A model generated the notes under the pieces. That model did no database searches. It worked only from the letters and a program-made list of their open reading frames with translations, and was not told where the DNA came from. Of a stretch of DNA of 64,000 nt, positions 56,601 to 63,475 are shown piece by piece. Location: the NCBI RefSeq assembly GCF_007860175.1, contig NZ_SJPX01000005.1, positions 1 to 64,000 of the forward strand, given 5' to 3'. Both the position numbers and the translations under genes were made by a program. Numbering within the stretch: the first letter of the stretch is position 1; every line of letters begins with the position of its first letter. The DNA is from Rubripirellula reticaptiva. Lineage in GTDB: Bacteria > Planctomycetota > Planctomycetia > Pirellulales > Pirellulaceae.

Positions 56601-59600
56601 ACAACGGCGATGGAGCGGCCGGGGCGTCCGAACCATCGGATACGACCGCGGCCGACGGTTCGTACTTGTTGGCCAACGTGATCGCAGGCGAGACAGCGAT
56701 TTCGATCATCACGACGGAGCCGCAAATCGTGACCAGCGACGTGGCTCCGATCCCTCGATTGTTTGTCGAGTATGGCCAGGGCATCCGCGAACTCAATCCG
56801 CGCGACGGATCGGTCCTGAACTACCTGAGCGTAAATGTCAGCCCGACGCATGGCGTTGAATTGTCGGGCTTAGCGTTCGACGGCACGAATCTTTATGCGA
56901 TGGATTCATTTCTGGATGTGGTTCTGGTCATCGATCCGAACAATGACGGCACTTTGTCGACGAATATCCTGTACACGCTTGATCTGAACAACCAGTCCAA
57001 CCAATCCATTACCGGATTGGCGGTGATCGGCACGACGTTATACGCACTGGATGAAAACACCGACACGATCCTGACCTACGACTTAGCGACCAACACGTTG
57101 GGCGCTTCCTTTAATATCCAAGCTCTCAACGTCAGCACCACTCATCATCCAGGCGGGTTCAACCTCAATAGCGGCCTGGGCGAATCGGCCGATGGAACCC
57201 AGTTGGCGGTTTCGACAACCGACCAGTATCGATTGTACATCGATCCGGCGACGGGACTGATCACGGGATCCGATGTTGGCTTGAACGTGAACGACGTCGG
57301 CTCGGGCCTGGCCGGTGCATCGAACCGAATCTATTCAGGCCGATCGAACGCCTATGGGATCAAGGTGCATGACACCGCAGGCGGATTCCTGACGCAGCTC
57401 GGTTACTACGGGACGGCGGAAAGTTTGGCAGCCGGACCAAGCGGCCGGGTCGGAACGCTGTTAACCGTGGTGGCTGATCAAGATGTGACCGAACTGGACA
57501 TGGGCCTAGCCAGTTCCGTCGGCTCGATCACCGGCACTCAGTTCACCGACGCCAACGGCAACGGCGTTTTCGACACTGGCGAATTGCCCGTTGCCGGAGT
57601 GACGGTCTTCGTCGACACCAACGGTAACTTCTGGCCCGACGCTGGCGAACCGCAAGCCACCAGCGGAATCGATGGTACCTACACGATCACCGGCGTAGCG
57701 CCAGGCCCACAAACGGTGCGAGCGATTGCACCAGAGCACTACCGGGTCGGCGATGCCTACGCGGCCGAAGACCGTCTTTACGTTGCTTACGGGGGATCCA
57801 ATCTCGGCGGTGGTTTTTACCACTTGATGATTCGCCAAATCGATCCGATCGACGGATCCGTTCTAGCGACGATTCCGACGACGATTCCGATACGATTTGG
57901 AATGGAGATCACGTTCCACGGAAACTCGTTCATCGTGGTCGACAATTGGAACGACCAAGTTCACGAAGTCGCGATGGACGGCGAACTCATTGAAACGGTA
58001 CCGCTGGGGGACTCCGATGGCGAAGGCGGTTTCTTTACGGCCGAAGATTACGGCGCGACGGTGATCGGCAATTCGATCATCTCAGTACGGAAGATCGGTG
58101 GCGATTTGTTTCTGATGCAATACGATCGCGAGGGCAACCAATTTTCTGCGCGCCGCCCCGTATCGATCACTCCGTCTTCGATTGGATTGGTCGCTCCTTC
58201 GGTTTGGACCACCGGGGTCGGTCGATCGGCAGACGGCCAATCGATCGTGATCAGTGGAGACAATTCGGCGGTCGCATTGACAATCGATGTCGCTACCGGT
58301 GAAGGCATTTTGAGCCGCGAACAGTTTACTGATGTCGACGCGCGTGACTCCCTCGGCGGCGAGATGTTTTTGGCGTTCGACGGCAGCCCGATTTCGGTCA
58401 TCGATAGCACCGGCAATATCAATCGTACGTTGAGTATCCCTGCCTACCCATTCGGTATAGGCACCGGTGTTTTTCGGGATAACGGATTGCAGGTTTCTGT
58501 CACCGCTGGTGAAACCCAGACGGCGCTCGACCACGGATTCAACTCGATGTTGTCGACGGTCAGCGGTACGGTCACCGAAGGAACTGCATTCCAAGGTGCT
58601 CAGGTCTACATTGACGTCAATGGCAACGGACAATTTGATCTCGCCGAACCAAACGCGACGACTGGTGCAGACGGAACTTACACGATCACCGACGTGGTGG
58701 CCGGAGAACACATCGTGCGGCAAGTGGAGCTTTCAGGTCGGACGACGATCGTTGCCGGTAGTGATGTGACACGACTGTTCGTCTATACGTCCAATAACCA
58801 ACTCGACAGCACGATCGCTGAGATAGACACTGAAACAGGTGTCACACTACAGGAAATTGCGGCCCCAGGCCCGGCGAACCAGGCGACCGGTATGGCGGTC
58901 GAGGGCGGAAAAATCTTCTTGTCCAAGAACGCATCGATGTTTGTAGTCGACGCTGCGACCGGTCAAATGATCGACGAGATTCCTATTCCATCGGGCGTCC
59001 ACAAAGGTTTGGCGATCCTTGATTCCGTCGCCTATCTGCACGACAGCAGCACCGGGACTCTGAAAACATTTGACCTGCAAACCCGCCGCGTCACCAATTC
59101 GATACAGCTCAACGGTTTGATTCCAGGTTACTCTCAGTCCGGTTTGGGCGGCTTGGGAGAATCGCCCGACGGCCAGTCCTTGATCATCACTGCGGGAACG
59201 TACGCTTATCAGATCGACCCGGTCACTGGATCTGTCATCGCCGACTTGGGTCAAATCTATCCGGGCGTAGGGATCGCCAGTGCGGGCGGGCTGTTGTTTG
59301 AACCCCATCAGTTTAGCGGTAGCCTCATGCTATCGATCGCTGTTCGCGATCAGACGGGACAATTGATCCGCTCGATTCCGGTTCAAATTACCAATAGTGT
59401 CCAAGCTCTTGGTGCCGAATCCGTTGCAGCTTCGGCTCATCGAATCAGCGTTTACGGCGGCGACAACTTTGCAAATCTAGACTTCGATAACGTTGCCGAT
59501 ACGGGCACGATTTCGGGCATGCAATTTATCGATTCGAACGCGAACGGAATCGTCGACGCGGGTGAGGTGCCGCAAGCCGGAGTCGTCGTGTTTGTTGATG

Positions 59601-62347
59601 ACAACGCGAACGGCTTTCCAGATGCTGGCGAATCTCAAACAATCAGTCAGGCAGATGGATCTTACGTCTTGACCGATGTTCCCACCGGGAATTCGTTGGT
59701 CCGCACGATCACTCCCGCCAATCATCGTCCGACCGTTGTTTCCTACTCGGCGGATCGCCTGTTTGCGACTGGCCGCATTACCGACGGTAATAGTCCCACC
59801 GGCTACATCATGGACGTTCGCGAAATCGATCCGGCAACCGGCAACGTGATGACCGTTGCTCACACCGATCTTCCGATCTCCTATAGCCACTCCACCGCGT
59901 TCGATGGCCAGCAGCTAATTGTCATCGATAACACACTTGATTCCTTGTTTAAGATCGGACTCGATGGAACCCTGATCGAAACAGTGCCGCTACCGTGGGT
60001 CGGAAATGACATTTTGTTCGTCAACGGTCCGGTCATGGCTCGCGGTGCCATCTATGTGTTGGCCAGCAGCGGCGAACAGCAGTGGATCTACCGTTTCGAC
60101 ACGGAATCGAATCAGTTCGTTGAACCCAAGGCGTTGACGTTGTTGCTTCCTGCTGGGGATACCCCACCCCAGTTCAGCACCTCGTTGTCGGAATCGGTCG
60201 ACGGTCAATCGATCATCGCCTACGCGAGCGACCAACGTGCTTTCACGATCGATCCGGCCACCGGACGAACGACCAGCGTCGTCGAACTCGCGGAGACTCA
60301 AGGTTTTGACTATGCAGCGACAGCCGTCGGTCAAGAATTGTTTGTCGGCTCAAGTGGCTCTAGCGGAACGCTTGTTTACAACGATGCTTGGGTGCTTCAA
60401 CGCACGATGACGACTAACTTTACGCGCCAAGGTTTCGGCGGTGGACTCTATGAAGACAGCGGGTTGGTGGTCAGCGTTTCCAGCGGACAAACGACCGCCG
60501 ATGTGTCCTTCGGCTATCGATCGACGCTGGGGACGATTTCGGGAACGATCCTCGATGACGTGAACAGCGACGGAATTTCGGATGTAGGCGATCAACCTCG
60601 CGTCGGCGTGGACGTGTTCTTGGACTCGAACCGCAACGGAGTCCTCGACGCGGGCGAAGTTTTCGTGACGACCGATGCAGCGGGGACTTACACGTTCACC
60701 GGAATCACGCCGGGCGATCATCAAGTTCAAGTCGTCACGACATCGGACGAGCGATCCGTCACGACCGCTGGACAAGCGACGCGATTGTTCACCACCCAAA
60801 GTGGCTCGGGAGTCGGCCCGACGGTGATTCGCGAACTGGATCCGATTTCCGGTGCGGTGCTCAATACGTTCGACGCCCCCGAAGATGTAGGCAACGCGGG
60901 TCTGGCGCTCGATCAGCACGCGTTGTATTTCGCGACACAGGATGACCTGTACAGCCTCGACCCCGATACTGGCGAAGTGTTCGCGTACCTAGAACTGCCC
61001 AACGGCGACTACACCGGCGCCGCGGCTGTCGGCGGGCATGTGTTCGTTGTCGAACCGAATACCAACAAGATCTTGAAGATCGAGCCACTCAGCCAAACCG
61101 TCGTCGCCACATTCACGTCGACATTCGATTTGACGGGCACGTTAGGCGAAAGCTTCGATGGCACCAAGCTAATCGCTAGCACCGCCAACAACGGTGTTGT
61201 TGCGATCGACCCGGTCGATGGCAGTGAGGATTCGAACGTCAATTTTCTGTGGATGGATGCCGGGTCTGGAGCGGCTGCCGGCGAGCACTACCACGGCTCG
61301 CAAGGCAAAATTCAAATACGAAACCAGCAAAACCAATTGACGCGAACTCTGCCGACCGCCTACCACCCGAGCTATGCATCCGGCCTAGCTGTCGCCGAAG
61401 TTCCCCACCGCGAAGCCCGACTCAACATGGCCGCCGACGCCACAATTTCAGGCGTCGACTTCTTAATCCGATCCGGCCTCGCCACATCGGACATCGAACT
61501 ATCGGCAACGTCAATCAACGAAAACATCGACACTTCAGCTGCCGACGTCATGTTCGCTGAACTTTCAGCCGTCGACGCATCGCCAATCGGCCAATACTTC
61601 TTCTCCCTAGCCATCGGCAACGGCGATGACGACAACGAAAAATTCGTCATCGTCGGCAACGAACTGCGCATCAAGCAAAACGAAGTCATCGACTATGAAA
61701 CCCAACCGACCTACCAAGTCCGCGTCTTCGTCGGCGACAACTCGCAAGTGCTGATGGAAAAAGAACTGACGCTGTCAGTGAACAACTTGATCGAGATGTC
61801 GACCAACGGCCCCTCAGGAAATGGAATAACAATCGCCAATGGAACCAGTCAACGTTCGCGAGTTGATTCGGTGACCGTCGAGTTTGATTCGGCGGTAACT
61901 GTCGAACCGGGCGCATTTGAAATCGTCAACTTGACCGACCCGACGCAAATCGTTTCCGTCACCCTTGCCCCCGCCAGCACAAGCACAGCTGCGGTCTTGT
62001 CTTTCGCGGGTTCATCCGTCGACGCGTTCGGATCACTGAAGGACGGGAACTACCGTTTGATCATCCATGAATCGCTGATCCACGACGGAGCTGGAAACTA
62101 CCTAGATGCGAACCACGACGGCGAAACCGACGGCCAAATGACCGATGATTTCTTTAGGCTGTACGGCGACCGAGACGGAAACCGTGAAGTGGGATACGTC
62201 GACTTCCTCTACTTTCGGGGTTCCTACGGTTCGTCCAGCACTTCGGACGAGAACTTGTCCGCATTTGATCTCAACACTAACGGGATAGTCGACTACTACG
62301 ACTACCTTTTCTTCAGAGGCAGCTATGGCAAAAAAATATTGCCGTAA
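47618..62347 (+). CDS. Giant modular surface protein (4,909 residues)
   Basis: A single uninterrupted 14.7-kb gene. N-terminus: basic segment then LFLETLETRRVLATL, an LEPR-XLL-type motif. Order of modules by residue: SdrD-B-like 39-130; lactonase-like beta-propeller about 138-498; two Ig-like FSEPVTGVD modules 512-733; SdrD-B 736-821; propeller 841-1195; three Ig-like modules 1212-1535; right-handed beta-helix about 1546-1958; cadherin-like/tandem-95 repeats 1961-2405; Ig-like 2408-2518; SdrD-B units at 2524-3035; then alternating propeller and SdrD-B units to about 4605; cadherin 4625-4728; Ig-like 4728-4838; dockerin-like EF end (DRDGNREVGYVDFLYFRGSYG). I count eleven SdrD-B modules (Ca-binding type DANGNGVFDTGE) and seven propellers. 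Likely an adhesin or matrix protein; no catalytic site seen. Confidence 0.92.
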   Translation: MALGKSVLRQASTSSKRRVRDQKRRRLFLETLETRRVLATLTGAVWDDVDGDGLRDVADHGLAGVSVYVDSNNDGVRDAGEPTTVTVADDPSTTSIDEAGTYSLSGLATGQVDVRIDIAGNFRASSPLTAADGTLPLELFENLPVPTGISGSSPIDIDVSPNGNVAVVGWGTSSRVSSFYRNPIDGSLSHIGEIYNPNLNGITDVTFHPNGKFVYVAARVADAINVMSVAPNGALSWVDAETFSDNSDLDQVRSLVVTPDGSQLVAVAPQAQSMLVYDINSVNGTLTLAQTVKQGVDGVTNLPGPAKIAISPDGSLIAVTNYTGNNDLQFFDRDVATGALSPGQTAIDFNNSYFTIYQVAFSADGKNLYIADSSNFIRTLDRDPTTGGVTLAGSTDLGALSPEFLVTSPDGSSVFVTAPGSDAMIHLSRDSTDGSLTIQQTFLNTTDVSLLDAPQGITVSPDGRNVYAVATTGKRLINFSIDQAGRSASSRLVELVAGETAADVNFSTTIDSPMVTSFASILSGPIDATTVDFQVQFSEPVTGVDVSAFQFHQTTFTNASIDAVTGSGANWTVTVSTPTGQGFLQLELVDNNLIRDADSAALGGAGTGSVVARSNRILVDSVPPNVLAIAPFSNTSAGATEIDFYVSFDEPVTGLDVGDLSTTDTGAVVSTVLSVTPTSDPQVFVATIGVTGIPGTVALNLTDDDSIVDAGLKALGGIGTSGPGNGSFVSSVVVIDTPAIRGTIWSDANQNGRRDVEESGLADAIIFADLNDNGLRDAAEPMAVSIADNLSTTGVDESGQYTISGLAATTTYSILIDNAIHTQTNPVAFSQDDGLLTYKDDFIAKAQPDISLLSAETVIASDDGRHLYTTSLNGHTLGVFERDFSNDTFTRVQSIRSTTAGFAGLNFPRHFELTPDGRFGYLGSSATIYVVSRDQATGLLTFASKLNPGDAGPSGQTGSTSFVASPDSRWLYASGPSAGFSVFAIDQSDGSLALTQQFVSGENGASGLNSVANVAVTPDGSQVFVTTDPDRELQIYDVIPGTGRLVLTQTFTTVYNSEDTAFSPDGNFAYVAETDFSYIRLYQRDPLTGTWNYLSRTQYSSGDASGIDISTDGRFIYLANEVTHSITVLQRNETTGALTAVQTLLDEAPHSALSGVRQVIVTPDDQEVFAVSYNDGALTRFGRVSGTTSVVARDITTNFVNNNGGDFGVFNSPPTVVSLLADGPNPTGADTATFTLTFDESVSGVDLTDFSLVETGITGSTIASVTGGPAQYTVTVNTGTSQGTVQLILDDDDSIVDLGGQPLAGTGDNGSTGSALLSVNKTPPVVSSITGTTPLQTTASTVSFAVAFSKPVTGVDAGDFALDVTGLTTPALVSVTESTPSLYLVEVSTGPGEGTLQLNLVDNSTITDLDSIGLLSGFGDGDTYTIDRTDPTSVSLAPATESRSGDFEVRFVATFSESVSGLDTSDFSLTSTGLVGAEIIGVEGSGATYNVIVTTGDGVGTVGVSLIDDDSVTDGAGNPLGGPGAGNSNVSSPLHTTLRSTPFVISPTTFVDELDGDTTSLAALRSSPGGSGISLREVIVAANQSPERVHVNLSAGTYTLSISGSREDVGLSGDLDITEDLTIIGVASETVIDASGLGDRAIDLGYYTALHMHGVTVTGGTASGATATGDYRGGGLRSDFGTALYLDQVNFHDNTAISSNSGSGGALDLFGTTTIVHSTFKNNESKNDGGAIATAGSQGTLTILASTFDGNNGPGGGAIYSVQSLLIQDSLFTGNNATLPTPNGSNGGAINANAGSSVTITNSTFTGHVSGFGGAMYLTGDANISNSTIVNNSSPNWGGGIYFGGSASKTLQIGNSIIAGNTSVNGGPNVYGTLTSLGGNLVVGTSGSTGFGVSGDIFPSDAMLESLSDNGGPTMTHLPLAGSPAIDAGSNAIATDRDARGIARPQGTAVDIGAVELFVGSNQAPTAADDSVSTSEDTAITFDARTGDTDLEGDTLSVTLLQSPRYGVATVGGDQLVTYTPSTDFSGSDKLVYQITDHAGDVDLATVIISVSPQNDAPKTVDDAIEAVRETSTIIAVLANDSDVEGDPFTIESFTQPTSGVVTDNGDGTLAYTGNTGFIGTDTFTYTATDGNDVSASATVTVNVSAIPVANDDWFNVEESGELRFFAFLNNTSLIMNSDSGDWIGQGLSYDFDASNSGISVSYNRVTSSNSPDQWRIGVDVNNYTGASGFAGDNFDMDFVAKEGDEITVGSYTGATRWPFNDPANPGIDISATGRGCNTILGDFDIDALDLRTSGRVARLEMSFQQQCGANITPTSPGLTGTLVYSSPSYAHSILTNDVDDDSDALSAVLETGPNHGTLELRSDGSVIYVADTGYTGPDLFTYRAVDPLGLLSAPATVSLSVTGINEAPVVTAITPLDSTNTSGTSVRYQLDFNEPVYLAQSSLNLVTTGLTGATIDSIQTNGSRASYIVTIDAGSGNGTAQLQVIDDNITKDFAELPLGGPSAGDGNFTSAATYNIETNPLRDIIGDVYIDANLNGGRDAGELGAGGQSVYIDANDNQTLDAGETIAITDAAGHYVLADQPLGTYTVAVADQPGWFTTAASTGSATLVYSGGDVTLDMGIEENLTQISGLVYRDDDANGMWSGTEVGLGEWVIFLDANQNGQLDTGETSVLSQRDDPNTPGVDETGYYSFADLPIGDHYVTIVPQTNVHATTPTMGWVTIADSNDVGLVDFGMYPLDTRISGVLFEDTNLSGTLDSGEAALSGFTVYLDANANGVFDSGETSVVTTADDPGTLADDETGRFEFIDLDEGNHLVAVVGQPGHLFLNPISLVLGFGSEPLEIELPIEANLTEISGTVFDDIDSDGIRQAGESGLAGWLVFVDLNSNGSYNAGEPYMHTLADDANTAGVDELGTFSFTNLDLGNYSVAVQPPTGFLITGSASFAGTLASSTDQFSGDFGAHFNGADVGGILFDDLNGDGFQDTGELPLAGLVVFADYNGDGAAGASEPSDTTAADGSYLLANVIAGETAISIITTEPQIVTSDVAPIPRLFVEYGQGIRELNPRDGSVLNYLSVNVSPTHGVELSGLAFDGTNLYAMDSFLDVVLVIDPNNDGTLSTNILYTLDLNNQSNQSITGLAVIGTTLYALDENTDTILTYDLATNTLGASFNIQALNVSTTHHPGGFNLNSGLGESADGTQLAVSTTDQYRLYIDPATGLITGSDVGLNVNDVGSGLAGASNRIYSGRSNAYGIKVHDTAGGFLTQLGYYGTAESLAAGPSGRVGTLLTVVADQDVTELDMGLASSVGSITGTQFTDANGNGVFDTGELPVAGVTVFVDTNGNFWPDAGEPQATSGIDGTYTITGVAPGPQTVRAIAPEHYRVGDAYAAEDRLYVAYGGSNLGGGFYHLMIRQIDPIDGSVLATIPTTIPIRFGMEITFHGNSFIVVDNWNDQVHEVAMDGELIETVPLGDSDGEGGFFTAEDYGATVIGNSIISVRKIGGDLFLMQYDREGNQFSARRPVSITPSSIGLVAPSVWTTGVGRSADGQSIVISGDNSAVALTIDVATGEGILSREQFTDVDARDSLGGEMFLAFDGSPISVIDSTGNINRTLSIPAYPFGIGTGVFRDNGLQVSVTAGETQTALDHGFNSMLSTVSGTVTEGTAFQGAQVYIDVNGNGQFDLAEPNATTGADGTYTITDVVAGEHIVRQVELSGRTTIVAGSDVTRLFVYTSNNQLDSTIAEIDTETGVTLQEIAAPGPANQATGMAVEGGKIFLSKNASMFVVDAATGQMIDEIPIPSGVHKGLAILDSVAYLHDSSTGTLKTFDLQTRRVTNSIQLNGLIPGYSQSGLGGLGESPDGQSLIITAGTYAYQIDPVTGSVIADLGQIYPGVGIASAGGLLFEPHQFSGSLMLSIAVRDQTGQLIRSIPVQITNSVQALGAESVAASAHRISVYGGDNFANLDFDNVADTGTISGMQFIDSNANGIVDAGEVPQAGVVVFVDDNANGFPDAGESQTISQADGSYVLTDVPTGNSLVRTITPANHRPTVVSYSADRLFATGRITDGNSPTGYIMDVREIDPATGNVMTVAHTDLPISYSHSTAFDGQQLIVIDNTLDSLFKIGLDGTLIETVPLPWVGNDILFVNGPVMARGAIYVLASSGEQQWIYRFDTESNQFVEPKALTLLLPAGDTPPQFSTSLSESVDGQSIIAYASDQRAFTIDPATGRTTSVVELAETQGFDYAATAVGQELFVGSSGSSGTLVYNDAWVLQRTMTTNFTRQGFGGGLYEDSGLVVSVSSGQTTADVSFGYRSTLGTISGTILDDVNSDGISDVGDQPRVGVDVFLDSNRNGVLDAGEVFVTTDAAGTYTFTGITPGDHQVQVVTTSDERSVTTAGQATRLFTTQSGSGVGPTVIRELDPISGAVLNTFDAPEDVGNAGLALDQHALYFATQDDLYSLDPDTGEVFAYLELPNGDYTGAAAVGGHVFVVEPNTNKILKIEPLSQTVVATFTSTFDLTGTLGESFDGTKLIASTANNGVVAIDPVDGSEDSNVNFLWMDAGSGAAAGEHYHGSQGKIQIRNQQNQLTRTLPTAYHPSYASGLAVAEVPHREARLNMAADATISGVDFLIRSGLATSDIELSATSINENIDTSAADVMFAELSAVDASPIGQYFFSLAIGNGDDDNEKFVIVGNELRIKQNEVIDYETQPTYQVRVFVGDNSQVLMEKELTLSVNNLIEMSTNGPSGNGITIANGTSQRSRVDSVTVEFDSAVTVEPGAFEIVNLTDPTQIVSVTLAPASTSTAAVLSFAGSSVDAFGSLKDGNYRLIIHESLIHDGAGNYLDANHDGETDGQMTDDFFRLYGDRDGNREVGYVDFLYFRGSYGSSSTSDENLSAFDLNTNGIVDYYDYLFFRGSYGKKILP
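56509..61430 (+). repeat. Five tandem SdrD-B plus beta-propeller units of about 1 kb
   Basis: Within the giant gene, SdrD-B modules begin at 56509, 57519, 58555, 59506 and 60535 (spacings about 1010, 1036, 951 and 1029 bp), each followed by a propeller that opens with RLF/RLY and an IDP..G motif and contains a (G/S)(L/V)(G/S)(E/R)S-x-DG signature. The protein-level similarity shows an internal tandem amplification; DNA has diverged. Confidence 0.8.
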
Positions 62348-62385
62348 CTAGGCTGACACAGCTTCCCAATTTCCCGAGCAAACCT

Positions 62386-63063
62386 ATGTTTTTCAAATAC
62401 AGACACATCGCCTTAATCCTTTGCTTTTCATTAGGATTCCCGTCGATTTCAATAGCAGATTTCGTTCTCCATTTCGTGAATAGCGATGACGAGATTGTTA
62501 CCGCATTAAACGTAAATCCGGGAGAGTCTGTTTCGTTCAAGCTGATACTCACACAAACCAACTCTGAGACGCGTCTAAGCGATGAAGGGCTTAACCTTTT
62601 TGACGCGTCCATTACTTCCAACAACCTGTTGTTTGGTACCCCAACTGGAATCTCGCTTGACGCGGCATTTTCTGAAAGCTTGCTTGGCGCGTCAACGTTC
62701 TCAGCGGAAGACTATGAGTTTCATGGCACTGCCCCAGTCCTAAGTCCTGACTCTGCAGTGACCCCAAACTTTTTTTCAACGCCGACGTTACTAATTCATG
62801 ACTCAATTCTATTGGGAACGGGCACTTATCTAGTCGATTCAATGGCCACAGGTACGGCAACGCTTACGGCTGCCGGGATCCCATTCGACATCTTCCCCTC
62901 CTTTGTTCTTGCTGCCGACAATCCAGTGTTCGCCACTCAGTTCAACCCGACACCCGCAATGCTCACCCTTCAGGCCAACGCCGTTCCCGAGCCTTCGTCT
63001 GCCGTTTTGATAGGGCTAGCGATTGCGGTGGGCGGGCTTCGATTGCGTCGACGTCGGGTTTAG
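62386..63063 (+). CDS. PEP-CTERM sorted secreted protein
   Basis: A 225-residue exported protein: signal peptide (about 1-24), a beta-rich middle (FVNSDDEIVTALNVNPGESV, FKLILTQTN), and a C-terminal PEP-CTERM signal, VPEPSSAVLIGLAIAVGGL followed by RLRRRR. PEP-CTERM proteins are processed by exosortase and often belong to extracellular matrix; no exosortase gene is in this window. The middle resembles other planctomycete PEP-CTERM proteins with cohesin-like or Big-like beta folds, but I cannot name it. It starts 38 bp after the giant gene and could be cotranscribed. Base composition seems more AT-rich than in neighbouring genes. Confidence 0.85.
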   Translation: MFFKYRHIALILCFSLGFPSISIADFVLHFVNSDDEIVTALNVNPGESVSFKLILTQTNSETRLSDEGLNLFDASITSNNLLFGTPTGISLDAAFSESLLGASTFSAEDYEFHGTAPVLSPDSAVTPNFFSTPTLLIHDSILLGTGTYLVDSMATGTATLTAAGIPFDIFPSFVLAADNPVFATQFNPTPAMLTLQANAVPEPSSAVLIGLAIAVGGLRLRRRRV

Positions 63064-63083
63064 CTTGAATGGGGCGTCGGAGA

Positions 63084-63127
63084 TTGCGGGCTGCTAGCCT
63101 GCAATTCACGACAGGCTGGCAACCTGT
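63084..63127. repeat. Pair of short palindromes (REP-like)
   Basis: TTGCGGGCT-GCT-AGCCTGCAA (63084-63104, one G-T mismatch) is followed by ACAGG-CTGGCAA-CCTGT (63111-63127). The first shares GGCT-n-AGCC with the element at 27667-27685. They lie just after the PEP-CTERM gene, typical of REP-type intergenic elements. Confidence 0.55.
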
Positions 63128-63218
63128 GTTACGGCGTCGGTTGTGCTTGCCACTGTCGATGCGCACAGAAGTAGAAAGACGGGCCACCGATCCATTGGTC
63201 TCTTGCGAGCCCCCGCCC

Positions 63219-63363
63219 GTGAATCGTTTCTTGATCGGCTTTGCCGCGTTTCTAATGCTGACTGGCCGATCAGACGCCAAACAGCCCAACATCTTGTTCG
63301 TTCTCGGATGACCATGCGCTGCAGTCTTTTACAGCCGAGAGTGGTCTGCCGGCATCCTATTGA
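63219..63363 (+). pseudogene. Frameshifted N-terminal remnant of a sulfatase gene
   Basis: GTG 63219 opens VNRFLIGFAAFLMLTG then RSDAKQPNILFVLG and a stop. Shifting by one base at about 63303 continues as SDDHALQSFTAESGLPASY and stops at 63363. PNILFVLSDDHALQS is the standard start of a secreted sulfatase after its signal peptide, so a single-base change has broken the frame. Nothing that looks like the rest of a sulfatase follows; only about 48 codons remain. It is most likely a truncated and frameshifted sulfatase remnant next to palindromic elements. Confidence 0.7.
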
Positions 63364-63475
63364 TTCCTGCAAACTTAATTTTGCGTTCACCGTCGACACA
63401 ACCCACCCAACTCACCCATTCGGGTACATTTGAAAATAGGTCTAGAATCAAGCTGTTAGCACGGGAACCCTATCC

